DNA of 64,000 nucleotides from Bacteroidota bacterium (GCA_021825585.1 JAKAGT010000021.1:1-64000), one strand, 5' to 3'; positions 7,294 to 16,767 are shown, counted from the stretch's first letter. Notes: generated by a model from the sequence alone, not told the origin. Numbers and translations: made by a program.

Positions 7294-7982
7294 TCATGTC
7301 GTTTTGGTCCCCTTCGGTCGTACGATCGATTCAATCGGACTTCTAATCTGTCCGAGTTCCTTCTTGCTAACATGGGTATATATTTCAGTTGTCCGCACGC
7401 TGCTGTGGCCCAATAATTCTTGAATGAATTTAATATCCGTACCTTGCTCTAGCAAATGCGTCGCGAAACTGTGCCGCAGGGTATGAATGCTTACAGATTT
7501 CTTGATTCCGGCTCTCTCCGCAGCGTCGTCAAAGATTTTCTCTGCGCTCCTCTCCGACAAGTGCTTTCTGCCGTGTGCGCCCTCAATTAAGTACTCCTTG
7601 GGACGATATTCCCTGTAGTACTCACGTAGTTGCGCGAGAGCTGCCTTTGATAGCAGCGTATATCTGTCTTTCCTTCCTTTTCCTCCCTGGACTTGTATAG
7701 CTCTACATACAAAAATCTGATCGCGTTGAATGCCTGATTAATTGAACCGGCAGAGAAATGCTTCTCGTCAATCAGGTGAAGCAGGTATTTCCTGACATCT
7801 TCACCTCCCAACTCTCTCGGATGACGCGGTGCGAAATATCTGACGAAATCACGAAGCCAACTCCGGTATGACGTCAATGGTTTATGCGAGTAATTCCTCA
7901 GCTTCAGCTCCTGCCTCAGCACCTCGAACAGCCCCGGCGTCCGGCCCGGACCACCGCCTCCTTCCCGCAGAGTCGCCTTCAT
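7294..7982 (-). pseudogene. Broken tyrosine recombinase (Xer/integron-integrase-like)
   Basis: The N-terminal part (from the ATG at 7982) is a SAM-like core-binding domain: [54 protein letters not shown]. The catalytic C-terminus continues in another frame from about 7692: [36 protein letters not shown] and TTEIYTHVS, including the tyrosine nucleophile. About 100 residues between the two parts, including the first catalytic Arg (normally in a TGLRxSE-type motif), are missing, and the junction is out of frame. The product cannot be active. The C-terminal half lacks the extra helix insertion that marks canonical IntI, so it is closer to Xer-like recombinases common in Bacteroidota. It faces the same way as the cassettes. 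It may be the former integrase of the array or a chance neighbour. Confidence 0.85.
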
Positions 7983-8546
7983 TCAACCTCGAATGATTGT
8001 TACAGCTGCCTGACTCCTACAAGTTGAATGAATGTAACAGCCATGGCCGGTTTTGTCAAGCTTCCCTGCTCCTGAATCAGTGGAACCTGCCCATCAGCCA
8101 TTGCCGGCTCAGGCATTGACTCCTGCGGCCAATGTCCCATCTCCGTTGATTACAACCCCAACCTGCGGAAGCTGTCGCAGAACCGTCTGCGGCTGACGGA
8201 CACCCTCGAATGGTCGGCGGGGAGGCGGCAGCTCCTCCCCGGCAATGGTCTTCGCCTGCATTCAGGGCACCGGCTGCTGACCGCCGGTTGTCACGGCTGA
8301 CGTGCTCGATTTGCGAGAAAACCGCTTACCGAACTCATCCATCAGCTCTTCCAGCCCTTCGGCTCCGCTGCCGCCCGCGGGGATGCCATCACTTTCAGAG
8401 AATGGATTCCCGATGCCGCTTGCCAAGGAGGTTCTGTATGGCGGCATCCAGCATATCCATCTATCATTATTAATGAGTGGGATAAGAGCGCTCGAGGGAA
8501 TGACGAGTAACGACTTTCGGGACAACTTCGACGGGGTGAGTTTCCG

Positions 8547-8606
8547 GCGTTACCTTCGCAACGTTTCTGCGTTCTGACCGTGTTACCTTGCGAACGTCTC
8601 TGCGGC
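8547..8606. repeat. Two-copy imperfect 27-bp direct repeat
   Basis: GCGTTACCTTCGCAACGTTT (8547 onward) recurs as GTGTTACCTTGCGAACGTCT (8580 onward) with the shared tail CTGCG. The period is 33 bp and four of the first 25 positions differ. Function unknown. Confidence 0.6.
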
Positions 8607-8745
8607 TACCGGGTACTCCCAGTCGCGCATCTCTTGTTCTCGACTCAACTTCCCACTCCACTTCACGTTCCCTCTCCTTTCCGATGCACTATCCCCATGG
8701 GATGGGAAAGGGACAGGGTGAGGTTGATTTAAGAAGACAGGTGCG

Positions 8746-8770
8746 GGCCGGGGAAAAGGCACCCCCGGCC
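8746..8770 (-). terminator. GC-rich hairpin after the isoaspartyl peptidase gene
   Basis: GGCCGGGG (8746-8753) and CCCCGGCC (8763-8770) form a perfect 8-bp stem with a 9-base loop, 15 bases past the stop codon. There is no clear run of T on the minus strand after it, so termination is only likely. Confidence 0.45.
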
Positions 8771-8785
8771 GCTGTTACTGTAGAA

Positions 8786-9769
8786 CTACTTCCAGATCTT
8801 TACTTCGAATGTCCCGGTCGAGGTCGCTACGCCGCGGAACATACCGGTCGTGTTGAAATCCATCGCGTAGTTGCCGTGCCTGTCGACCGCGATGACTCCG
8901 CCGTCGCCCGGCTTGAGGACATCATGGATGATGTAATGCACCGCGTCCTTCAACGACATTCCCTTGTATGCCATCAAAGCATTGATGTTGAACCCGACGG
9001 CATTCCTCATATACTCTTCGCCGATACCCGTCCCGGAGACCGCACAAGTCTTGTTGTTGGCGTAAGTGCCGTCTCCGACCAGTGGTGAATCACCGATCCT
9101 CCCCGGCATCTTCCCCGTCAGGCCGCCCGTCGAAGTCCCCGCGGCAAGATTCCCGTACTCGTCGAGGCATACACAGCCTACCGTTCCATGATCGTGGTCC
9201 TTGAGGCGTTTCATCCACTTTTCCAGCTCGGTCTTCCTTTCTGGCGTGTCGAAATAGCTGTTCGGCACCGGTTTCATTCCCATCTTTACTGCGAACTCGT
9301 CGGCGCCCTGGTACGCGAGAAGTATGTGCGGAGTTTTCTCCATGACCAGCTTTGCGAGCGTGATGGGGTGTGCGACGTGCTCGACGCCCGCTACAGCACC
9401 GCATTGCAGTGTCGCCCCGTTCATTATCGCAGCATCCAGCTCGTGTCTCCCGGCAGATGTGAAAACCGCCCCGATCCCGGCGTTGAATTTCGGGTCGGTC
9501 TCGAAATACCTGATGACCTTCTCGACGGCTTCCATGCTGGTACCGCCGTTGGCCAGCACATCCCTTCCTATCTTGAGGGCCCTCTTCAGCGAGGCATAAT
9601 ACTCAGCCTTCACGGCTTCCGGCATCGATTCGCTGATCGTCCCTGCCCCGCCGTGGATAACGATAGTGTACTTGCCGGACCGCTCCTGCGCACTTCCGCT
9701 CTTGGGCAGTGCTGCAGCCAGAACCGTCGCTATTAACAACGCGGCGGAAAAGAAGAAATGCTTTCTCAT
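8786..9769 (-). CDS. iaaA: Isoaspartyl peptidase/L-asparaginase, exported
   Basis: A 327-residue Ntn-hydrolase precursor that hydrolyses beta-aspartyl dipeptides and asparagine. The chosen start (9769) overlaps the permease stop by 4 bases (ATGA), and gives a signal peptide of about 27 residues (FFFSAALLIATVLAAALP...GSA), so the enzyme is probably periplasmic. After YTIVIHGGAGTI come the FNAGIGAVFTSAGRHELDAAIM substrate region and the self-cleavage site HGTVGCV, in which Thr196 becomes the N-terminal nucleophile of the beta subunit. GTSTGGLTGKMPGRIGDSP and GDGTYA follow, as in the family. The length is normal. Coupling to the amino-acid permease suggests uptake and salvage of amino acids from damaged or short peptides. 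Confidence 0.93.
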   Translation of the reverse strand: MRKHFFFSAALLIATVLAAALPKSGSAQERSGKYTIVIHGGAGTISESMPEAVKAEYYASLKRALKIGRDVLANGGTSMEAVEKVIRYFETDPKFNAGIGAVFTSAGRHELDAAIMNGATLQCGAVAGVEHVAHPITLAKLVMEKTPHILLAYQGADEFAVKMGMKPVPNSYFDTPERKTELEKWMKRLKDHDHGTVGCVCLDEYGNLAAGTSTGGLTGKMPGRIGDSPLVGDGTYANNKTCAVSGTGIGEEYMRNAVGFNINALMAYKGMSLKDAVHYIIHDVLKPGDGGVIAVDRHGNYAMDFNTTGMFRGVATSTGTFEVKIWK

Positions 9770-11244
9770 TTCGCAGCTCCTTCCTGTACGGCAGGCTCCG
9801 CCCGCAGTTTGCTGTGCCACCTTCCGTACATAAAATATATGACGAGCCCGATCGCCAGCCAGATCACGAAGCGCAGCCAGGTGATCTCGGGCAGACCGAG
9901 CATAAGGTAGATGCAGAAAAGTATTCCCATGATCGGCACGAACGGTACAAGTGGCGTTCTGAATCCCCGCTTCGCATCCGGCTCCTTCACCCTGAGAACC
10001 AGCACGCCCGCGCAAACCAGTACGAAAGCGAAGAGTGTACCGATGTTCGTGAGTTCCGCCGCTTCGCTGATATTGGCTATGGCCGCAAAGAATGCGACGA
10101 AGACGCCCGTGAGAATGGTCGTAACGTACGGCGTCCGGTACTTCGGATGAACTTTCGAGAAACTCGGCGGAAGCAAACCGTCTCGCGACATGGAGAAGAA
10201 AATCCGCGGCTGCCCCATCTGGAAGACGAGCAGTACCGCGGTGGTGGCGATCACTGCGCCGAACGCGACTATACCGGCAGCCCAGTCGAGATGAATGATG
10301 TGCAGTGCAAGCGACAACGGCTCGGCGGTCGCAAGCTTCGTGTACGGAACCAGCCCGGTCAGGACAAGCGCGACGGCTATATATAGGACAGTCGAGATCG
10401 CCAGCGACGCAATCATTCCTATCGGCAGTGTTCTGGAAGGGTTCTTCGTCTCTTCCGCAGCTGTCGAAACCGCATCAAAACCTATATATGCAAAGAACAC
10501 TATGGCAGCACCCGTCTGGATTCCTTTCCATCCGTTGGGCGCAAATGGAGTCCAGTTTTCCGGCTTGACGAAGAACGCGCCGATTCCTATGAAGAAAAGG
10601 AGGATCGCAATCTTGATAATAACCATTACCGAATTGAACCGCGCGCTTTCTTTTATTCCTATCACAAGGATGTAAGTGATGAGCGCGACGATGATGATTG
10701 CCAGAAGATTGAAGACAATCGGGATACCGAAAATGTGAGGAGCTTTGTCGATCAACCCGGGCGTTGCCAGCGTGGTACGGAAATCGGTTACAAGATACCA
10801 CGGTATGTGCACTCCGAATCCGCTCACCAGCTCCTGGAAGTAGCCGGCCCAGCTTATCGCGACCGCGATGTTCCCCACCGCATATTCCAGTATGAGATCC
10901 CACCCGATGATCCAGGCGATGAGCTCGCCGAGTGAAGCATAAGAATAAGTGTAAGCGCTTCCCGCAATCGGTATCATTGACGCTATCTCGGCGTAGCAAA
11001 GGGCCGCGAAACCGCACGCGATACCTGTCAGTATGAAGGAGACGACAAGAGCGGGACCGGCGCCGGCATAATTCGAGCTCCCGGCCGCGGCCGTACCTGT
11101 CATTGCGAAGATACCCGCACCGATGATTGCGCCGACGCCGAGTGTCGTCAGGTCGAACGCGTTCAGACTGCGCTTGAGCTTGTATTCCGGCTTTTCACTA
11201 TCCGCTATGATGTCGCTGAGTTTCTTTGTACGGAAAAGGTTCAT
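9766..11244 (-). CDS. APC-superfamily amino-acid permease (CAT-type)
   Basis: A 492-residue inner-membrane protein with about 12 hydrophobic segments. The ATG at 11244 (MNLFRTKKLSDII) has GAGG eight bases upstream and is preferred to an earlier in-frame codon. The N-terminal GVGAIIGAGIFAMTG signature and the CYAEIASMIPIAGSAYTYSY segment are typical of the cationic amino-acid transporter branch of APC carriers, as is FFAYIGFDAVSTAAEETKNP. It probably imports amino acids by proton or other ion coupling; the substrate cannot be read from sequence. The gene overlaps the isoaspartyl peptidase gene downstream, so the two form an operon. Confidence 0.92.
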   Translation of the reverse strand: MNLFRTKKLSDIIADSEKPEYKLKRSLNAFDLTTLGVGAIIGAGIFAMTGTAAAGSSNYAGAGPALVVSFILTGIACGFAALCYAEIASMIPIAGSAYTYSYASLGELIAWIIGWDLILEYAVGNIAVAISWAGYFQELVSGFGVHIPWYLVTDFRTTLATPGLIDKAPHIFGIPIVFNLLAIIIVALITYILVIGIKESARFNSVMVIIKIAILLFFIGIGAFFVKPENWTPFAPNGWKGIQTGAAIVFFAYIGFDAVSTAAEETKNPSRTLPIGMIASLAISTVLYIAVALVLTGLVPYTKLATAEPLSLALHIIHLDWAAGIVAFGAVIATTAVLLVFQMGQPRIFFSMSRDGLLPPSFSKVHPKYRTPYVTTILTGVFVAFFAAIANISEAAELTNIGTLFAFVLVCAGVLVLRVKEPDAKRGFRTPLVPFVPIMGILFCIYLMLGLPEITWLRFVIWLAIGLVIYFMYGRWHSKLRAEPAVQEGAAK

Positions 11245-11626
11245 CCCACAGACCTCATAGTTTATGTTAACGATTTGCAATGTAGGCACATACACCTATT
11301 AAATGCAACAAAGCTGTTGCAGACACGCGGTTCCCCCCCCCCGAAATAGCCTTTCCAGGGCCGGAAAGAATCTTACCAATCATCTCTGGAGATACATTGC
11401 CGCGGAATCCTGATAAGACTTGCAACGTATCCTGAGGGTTCAAAGACTGATCCCATGTTGCGTCTGCACCGACAGGTGAACCGCGCGAGGAAGAATGCGC
11501 CCGATCTAAGTGGGCGGTCCCGACCACGAGCTACCAAACATCTCATCATTCCCCACCTCCAGGCTGCGTGACATTGCGAAGTTTTCCTTGAACTTCACAG
11601 CTTATCACCGTGTCCACGCAATGAAA
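11245..11626. other. Intergenic stretch with a 10-base C tract
   Basis: About 380 bases between the permease start and the iron-sulfur protein gene. It should hold the permease promoter, but no box is clear. A run of ten C lies at 11333-11342. A minus-strand frame runs through the tract but has no start signal and no recognisable family. Confidence 0.5.
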
Positions 11627-12583
11627 TCAGGACTCTGCCAATACCTGCTGTCTCTGCGGACCACTCCCCCGTTCAACCAACACTCTCAGGTTCCTTCCGA
11701 GCAGTTGGTAATCGTCCAGCAAATTCAGCATGCGTATTTTCATCCTGGTGGATCGTGAAATTTCTTCCTTCGGAATGCAGTCGAGTATCTCCCGCGTCTC
11801 GTTTCTGTCGAACATGACGGCTTCTTCCGTAACGGTAATCTTCCCTTTGTTGAGCGGGCAAACAAGTTGGCAGTCCATGCAGCCTATCAGGCAATTATGC
11901 CACTTGTTTTCCACCCACGCGGGGAAAGGGCAACGTCGCTCGTTATGGAAAGTCAGGCACCGCTCCGCGTGGATGAGAAAGCGGTCCTTGTCAATTGCGC
12001 CGGTCTTACAGGCGCTCACACACGCATGGCAGCGCACGCACTTTTCAGGCATTTTCATTTCTCCCCAATCGTCATCGGCCGGCTCGACATCGGAGTAAAA
12101 TGCTCTGAGTCTGAAGAAGCTTCCAAACCTGTCGCTGTACGTGATATTGTTCCTGCCGTATTTCGCAAGGCCGCTCCTGACCGCGATGCTCTTCACAGGA
12201 AGAGCACAATCCATCAAATGCCCACCATAGTTATCCAAAACCTTCCGAATCAGTCTCTCTGCTGTCTTATCCGTATCGTATGAATAAGTCGGAGGGACAA
12301 AGGTCTCGATGTCTGTGCCTTGATAAGAAAACCTGACACGGACCATTGGCTGGGCCGCCGCGGTTACAATGACTGATTTGACGGCTTTCAATTTCCTAAA
12401 TGAATCGAACCGGAAGCCCGTAAGTCGCTCGGAATAGAAAGTCGAATCGATTTGTCGCTTCGCAACCAGCTCGGCCATCATCTCTTCGATTTCAACGATA
12501 TGCCGGACAGATACGATCCGGCCATCGAAACCGGCGGCAGCCAATGCATTCAGAGTATCAGTTGTCATCCTGGATGGGACCAT
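11627..12583 (-). CDS. QueG-like double [4Fe-4S] cluster protein
   Basis: A 318-residue cytoplasmic iron-sulfur protein. Two ferredoxin-type motifs stand out: CVRCHACVSACKTGAI and CLIGCMDCQLVCPLNK, enough for two [4Fe-4S] clusters. Upstream, VRSGLAKYGRNNITYSDRFG resembles the region before the clusters in epoxyqueuosine reductase (QueG) and its uncharacterised relatives. The N-terminal half is less like true QueG, and the second part carries fewer of the QueG landmarks, so I call it a QueG-like reductase of unknown substrate rather than the tRNA-modification enzyme. The first ATG (12583) and a second at 12568 are both possible; neither has a good ribosome-binding site. It stands alone. Confidence 0.75.
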   Translation of the reverse strand: MVPSRMTTDTLNALAAAGFDGRIVSVRHIVEIEEMMAELVAKRQIDSTFYSERLTGFRFDSFRKLKAVKSVIVTAAAQPMVRVRFSYQGTDIETFVPPTYSYDTDKTAERLIRKVLDNYGGHLMDCALPVKSIAVRSGLAKYGRNNITYSDRFGSFFRLRAFYSDVEPADDDWGEMKMPEKCVRCHACVSACKTGAIDKDRFLIHAERCLTFHNERRCPFPAWVENKWHNCLIGCMDCQLVCPLNKGKITVTEEAVMFDRNETREILDCIPKEEISRSTRMKIRMLNLLDDYQLLGRNLRVLVERGSGPQRQQVLAES

Positions 12584-12704
12584 AACCTCTGGTTTTCAGC
12601 CTCCCGAAAATTACCATTTAAATTGTACGGCGACAGCTGAGGCAAGGTTACGACACAAGCAATGAGGAGCGAGAGACCTCTGCGGGAGATCCCCCGAAAG
12701 AGGG

Positions 12705-13940
12705 TCAATCCGTTATCTTGTACCCGTTGAATATCTCTTGAATGGCAAGCGTCGCCGCGCCCAACAAACGGGGCAGGACGTTCAACGAGGTAGGAAGAAT
12801 CTTGATGCTCTTCTTCCGCCCGAAATATGCACGCTTCGTCACGACGGTCATGATTTCAGGATAAATCAGTTCCCAGACCTGGGTTATACGGCCGCCGATA
12901 ATAATGACGTGGGGGTCGATGGCCTTAATGATGTTTGAGATACCGAGACCGAGGTAATAACCGGTCTGCTTCAGAATCTCAACCGCATCGGAATCGTCCT
13001 TCTTCGACAGGGCGACTATATCCTGTATGGAAAGTGGGACTCCGTCCTTGGCGTCGGGGTATTTCTTCTTGATATACCGGCTGACGGTAGCCTTGTCGGA
13101 CGCGTACGCTTCCCAGCAGCCGTTGTTGCCGCAGGTACAATGCTCGCCCCCCTCATAAATGACCATGTGTCCGAATTCACCGGAGGCCTGGTATTCCCCG
13201 TCGAGGAGCCTGTTTTGGACGACGATGCCGGAACCGATGCCAGGTCCGATCGACAGGAAAACAAAGTTGCTCAGGTCGACATCATGGCTGCCGAACCATA
13301 GCTCGGCGAGTGCCGACGCCTTTGCATCGTTCCCGACGGAGATATTTTTCAACTCGGGCATCGACTCTCTAATAGTCTCTCCGATATTGAAGTCCTCCCA
13401 CCCCAGATTGGGAGCAAAATTGACGATAAGATTCTTGGAATCCACGATGCCGCCGATGCTGACGCCCAGTCCCTCGAGATGCTGAATGCCGAGGTTTTTA
13501 CACAACGAGCGCAACTCGCTCACGCATCTCCGGACAAACTTGCGGGGGTCCTTTGGATCCGTATCTATAGACGAGGTGCCCTTTATGCTCCCGTCGAGGT
13601 CGGCTATTGCCATGCGCGTCACGGCGGAGTCGATGTTAAACGACCCGACGTAGAACTTCCCGAGCTTCAGGTAGAGGTTTAGCGGGCTCCGTCCGACAGA
13701 CTGACCTTCACTGACCTGTTCGATAATCAGGTCCTCCTCAAGCAGGTTGGAGATTATGCTGGAGACTGTGCTCTTGTTCAAACCGGTCAACCTTGCGATG
13801 TTTATCCTCGATATCGGCTGCATCTCGCGGATGATGTTCAGGATCATCCCGCGATTGATCGTGCGAACAACTTTTGCATTGCCGGTGATGATATTGGTAC
13901 CGACCGGATTGATCCCGGTTCGAAATGTATTCCTTTGCAT
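12705..13940 (-). CDS. ROK-family transcriptional repressor
   Basis: A 411-residue regulator. Residues about 30-80 form a winged helix-turn-helix (ILNIIREMQPISRINIARLTGLNKSTVSSIISNLLEEDLI), followed by a ROK sugar-kinase-like domain: SFNIDSAVTRMAIADLDG, GVSIGGIVD, FLSIGPGIGSGIV and the zinc motif region starting at Cys268 (CTCGNNGCWEAYAS). NagC/XylR-type relatives repress sugar genes and release DNA on binding a sugar or sugar phosphate. There is no sugar operon directly next to it, so its target is unknown; it may act on the sugar loci elsewhere in this window. An imperfect hairpin overlaps its stop codon. Confidence 0.92.
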   Translation of the reverse strand: MQRNTFRTGINPVGTNIITGNAKVVRTINRGMILNIIREMQPISRINIARLTGLNKSTVSSIISNLLEEDLIIEQVSEGQSVGRSPLNLYLKLGKFYVGSFNIDSAVTRMAIADLDGSIKGTSSIDTDPKDPRKFVRRCVSELRSLCKNLGIQHLEGLGVSIGGIVDSKNLIVNFAPNLGWEDFNIGETIRESMPELKNISVGNDAKASALAELWFGSHDVDLSNFVFLSIGPGIGSGIVVQNRLLDGEYQASGEFGHMVIYEGGEHCTCGNNGCWEAYASDKATVSRYIKKKYPDAKDGVPLSIQDIVALSKKDDSDAVEILKQTGYYLGLGISNIIKAIDPHVIIIGGRITQVWELIYPEIMTVVTKRAYFGRKKSIKILPTSLNVLPRLLGAATLAIQEIFNGYKITD

Positions 13941-14230
13941 TAACCTTCCACAGTTAGTTGGCGGGCCTGACCAACAACATGATGATACAGAAAATTCGCC
14001 TGGTTATCAAGACTTGGCCTCGAAATGCCCGACAGTGGGCGGAGCGGGAATCCCGGCGGAAAGATGGAGCACGGATTTCGGAACTGATGCAGGTTTCTCA
14101 GCGTGCCTGGCGCCATGGCTCATGCACACACCGACTGCGTGCTGCCCAGGGTGGACCTGTTCGGCAAAATTCCTGCTGAAGAAGATGGCGGGAAGCAACC
14201 AACTGATTCGCCCGCCGCAAATTCGCAGCT

Positions 14231-15082
14231 TCAGCGAATCGCCTTCATCGACACGTCGGTATACGATGCCTTGCGTACAAGAGATGATAGAGATATGAAC
14301 CCGACTCCGGTGCCCGCGATTTCTTGGATGTCATATTCCCCTATCCCGGATGCCTCCACCAAGTACGGACGTCCGGATTTCGTTATCGATGAAACCGCCT
14401 CGCGCAATGTCGACGGCGACATGTTATCAAGCAGAATGGCATCGACGCGTCCATCATCCAGCACCATCCGCAGGTCGTTCAGGTTTCCCACCTCTATTTC
14501 GATGCGTGTCAGAAACTTCCCTTCGGCTATCCTCGCGTCAATCGCTTGCCGGATTCCGCCGTACACCGAGATGTCGTTGTCCTTTATCAGTATCCCATCA
14601 TAGAAACCTGCCCTGTGATTTCTCGCCCCTCCAACCCTGACGGCATACTTATGATCCGGTCTCATGAGTGGATCATCCTTTCGTGTATCGAGGAGGACCA
14701 CATTTCCGCCCACAACCGACAGTTGTTTACTGACATGCGTCGCAATTCCCGAAAGTTCGGAAATCACATTGCATATCGTTCTCTCCGCCTTCAGCAGGAC
14801 TTCCGCGTTTCCGGAAATCTCCGCCACGGCTTCTCCCGCCGCAACGGTCTCCCCGTCTTTCCGGATTGCGCGGACTGCAGGCGAAGCTGTCCGATCCAAA
14901 GGCTCAAGAAAAAACTCCTCATCGACAAGCTTCACGATTGTCGGAACAAATATCATCCCGCACAGGACAGCCTTCTCTTTGACGAGCACAGAGAATGTCG
15001 CATCGGGGGCACCGTCCTTCGTATAAAAATCGAAGCCCAGATCATGATGAATTTTTTCCTTCAGGATATCCTTAAATATCAT
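14231..15082 (-). CDS. nadC: Nicotinate-nucleotide pyrophosphorylase (quinolinate phosphoribosyltransferase)
   Basis: A 283-residue enzyme that converts quinolinate and PRPP to nicotinate mononucleotide. The start at 15082 has AGAGGGA just upstream and lies 11 bases after nadB. Family landmarks are LKAERTICNVISELSGIAT, LLDTRKDDPLMR, KYAVRVGGARNHR, GILIKDNDIS, RIEIEV and AILLDNM. Two variations from the usual consensus are visible: RKDDPLMR where RKTTPGLR is common, and IKDNDI where IKDNHI is common. The active-site basic residues appear to be kept. It is the last gene of a nadA-nadB-nadC group. Confidence 0.93.
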   Translation of the reverse strand: MIFKDILKEKIHHDLGFDFYTKDGAPDATFSVLVKEKAVLCGMIFVPTIVKLVDEEFFLEPLDRTASPAVRAIRKDGETVAAGEAVAEISGNAEVLLKAERTICNVISELSGIATHVSKQLSVVGGNVVLLDTRKDDPLMRPDHKYAVRVGGARNHRAGFYDGILIKDNDISVYGGIRQAIDARIAEGKFLTRIEIEVGNLNDLRMVLDDGRVDAILLDNMSPSTLREAVSSITKSGRPYLVEASGIGEYDIQEIAGTGVGFISLSSLVRKASYTDVSMKAIR

Positions 15083-15093
15083 ATTCCCTCTTT

Positions 15094-16704
15094 CTACGCC
15101 GGAGCCCCGCCGGCTTTCAGCGAGTCCTCCCTGAAGTGGACTCCTCTGCTGGTCCTGTTCCTGCGGGCGTGGGCAGTGATTTCGAGAGCGACTTCGACTC
15201 CGTTTCTCAGGCCGACAATCTCGTCCGACAGTTTTGCCCGCCTGTACATCTCTTCGACTTCTATGTTGATCGACGACAGTAATCTCCAGGCCCCGGAGAG
15301 GCTCGCTTCTGATCTTACGATGCCGACGTTCTCCCACATGATCTTCTTCAGATCGTCCAGGTAATTGGCGATGACGTCCGGAAAAGCACTTTCTTCGCTG
15401 ACATAACTCTCATCCCAATCGGGTATGAGCCGCTCGTCGAAACTTTCCTGTTCGAACGTCCCGATGATGTTTTCTGCCGACCTCATGCCCCACACCAGAC
15501 CTTCAAGCAAGGAAGTGGACGCAAGCCTGTTTGCTCCGTGAAGCCCGGTACAGGACGCTTCTCCTATGGCGAAGAGCCGCTGCAGATTCGTCCTTCCCCA
15601 GCCATCAACGCGAATTCCGCCGCAGAGATAATGCGCAGCAGGCGCCACGGGAATCGGTTCCTTTGTAATATCGACCCCGCTTTTCATGCAGTCCGCATGG
15701 ATCTTCGGGAAGCGTTTCTGCAAATCGATTCCTTTTTCCATAATCGGGTTGCAATCGAGCCACACGTTGGCAGCACTGGTGAACTGCGTTTCCTTGAAAA
15801 TGCCTCTCGTCACCTCGTCGCGAGGTGCAAGCTCCATCGCGCCCGGACAATACCTCGACAGGAATCTCTCGCCGTTCCCGTTTACAAGCACGGCGCCTTC
15901 TCCGCGAACGGACTCAGAGATGAGGAACGAATTGTACCCCTCCTTGCGAAATGCAGTCGGGTGGAATTGCACGTACTCCATGTTGATTACGTGGGCTCCG
16001 GCACGAAGCGCCATGGCAATGCCGTCGCCACGCGCGCCTTCAGGGTTCGTGGTACTCTCGAACAGGCCGCCGACTCCGCCCGTAGCGACGATCGTATAAG
16101 ATGCCAGTATCGTTCCGACATTTCGGGTGAGCCGGTCGAGCACATATGCGCCCAATATGCGCGTCTGTTCGTAAACCGAGCCGCGCTTCTGTGAGTGGTG
16201 CGTCGTGCTGATGAGATCGACAGCGGTGCTGCCTGCAAGTATCGAAATGTTCGGGTGCGACCTTGCTTCCCTGCTCAAAGCCTCCTGTATTGCCGCGCCG
16301 GTTTGGTCACCCACATGAATTATTCTTCGCCTTGAATGTCCTCCCTCGAGAGTACGGTCGAGTTTTCCGGCAGCGTCCCTGTCGAACTGAATTGCAAGCC
16401 GCCGTATAAGGAAGGAGTCGACGAGCCCCGGTCCCTCCTCCGCCAGAATGCGTATGGCCTCCGTGCCGCCGATCTCATCGCCGGCCTCATTTATGTCCGA
16501 TTCTATAAGCTCGAACGAGTCTTCTTCGCCCCACCAGACGATTCCACCTTGCGCGTAGCGTGTGTTCGACTCGTCGGGATCAAACGCGCGGTTGATGACA
16601 ACCACACTCTTTCCCCGGTCGGCAAGTTGAATGGCAGCGGTCAAGCCGGCAATGCCCGCCCCGATAATCAGAACGTCGCATGTCGTTCGTTGTGTCTCCA
16701 TCAT
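15094..16704 (-). CDS. nadB: L-aspartate oxidase
   Basis: A 536-residue flavoprotein that oxidises L-aspartate to iminoaspartate, the first step of NAD synthesis from aspartate. The FAD-binding GAGIAGLTAA motif is at residues 15-24; NTRYAQGGI, GGVGGLFESTTNPEGARGDG, EYVQFHPTAF and RDEVTRGIF follow, as in NadB and the succinate dehydrogenase flavoprotein family. HYLCGGIRVDGWGRTNLQRLFAIGE and GANRLASTSLLEGLVWG close the FAD domain, and a helical C-terminal domain completes a normal-length protein. Two adjacent ATG codons (16704, 16701) are possible starts. It lies 63 bases after nadA and 11 before nadC. Confidence 0.96.
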   Translation of the reverse strand: MMETQRTTCDVLIIGAGIAGLTAAIQLADRGKSVVVINRAFDPDESNTRYAQGGIVWWGEEDSFELIESDINEAGDEIGGTEAIRILAEEGPGLVDSFLIRRLAIQFDRDAAGKLDRTLEGGHSRRRIIHVGDQTGAAIQEALSREARSHPNISILAGSTAVDLISTTHHSQKRGSVYEQTRILGAYVLDRLTRNVGTILASYTIVATGGVGGLFESTTNPEGARGDGIAMALRAGAHVINMEYVQFHPTAFRKEGYNSFLISESVRGEGAVLVNGNGERFLSRYCPGAMELAPRDEVTRGIFKETQFTSAANVWLDCNPIMEKGIDLQKRFPKIHADCMKSGVDITKEPIPVAPAAHYLCGGIRVDGWGRTNLQRLFAIGEASCTGLHGANRLASTSLLEGLVWGMRSAENIIGTFEQESFDERLIPDWDESYVSEESAFPDVIANYLDDLKKIMWENVGIVRSEASLSGAWRLLSSINIEVEEMYRRAKLSDEIVGLRNGVEVALEITAHARRNRTSRGVHFREDSLKAGGAPA

Positions 16705-16767
16705 GGCACTCTCAGTTTGTTCAGCGGAAAAACATAGCGGGGAGAAGACTCTATGTCGGTTCTCGAA

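Larger units (their letters stand above)
7983..8785. other. Intergenic stretch, no supported gene
   Basis: About 800 bases without a convincing coding region; the short frames present lack start context and protein-like composition. An inverted repeat CATTCAAC (7980-7987) / GTTGAATG (8022-8029) flanks the recombinase start, and TGTTACAGC/TGTAACAGCC is repeated across it. A 27-bp direct repeat pair (8547-8606) and a hairpin (8746-8770) are listed separately. The region may hold decayed mobile DNA. Confidence 0.5.

Noticed and set aside
7294-7982. Intact class of integron integrase (IntI)
   Set aside because: The gene is broken and its C-terminal half lacks the IntI-specific insertion, so I call it a Xer/integrase-like pseudogene instead.
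8210-8577. Short frames on both strands in the 8.2-8.6 kb region
   Set aside because: No start context, no recognisable motif, and the frames overlap each other on both strands.
11267-11527. Minus-strand frame through the ten-C tract
   Set aside because: It has no ribosome-binding site, no known domain, and would overlap the permease promoter region; a decayed fragment is possible but unsupported.
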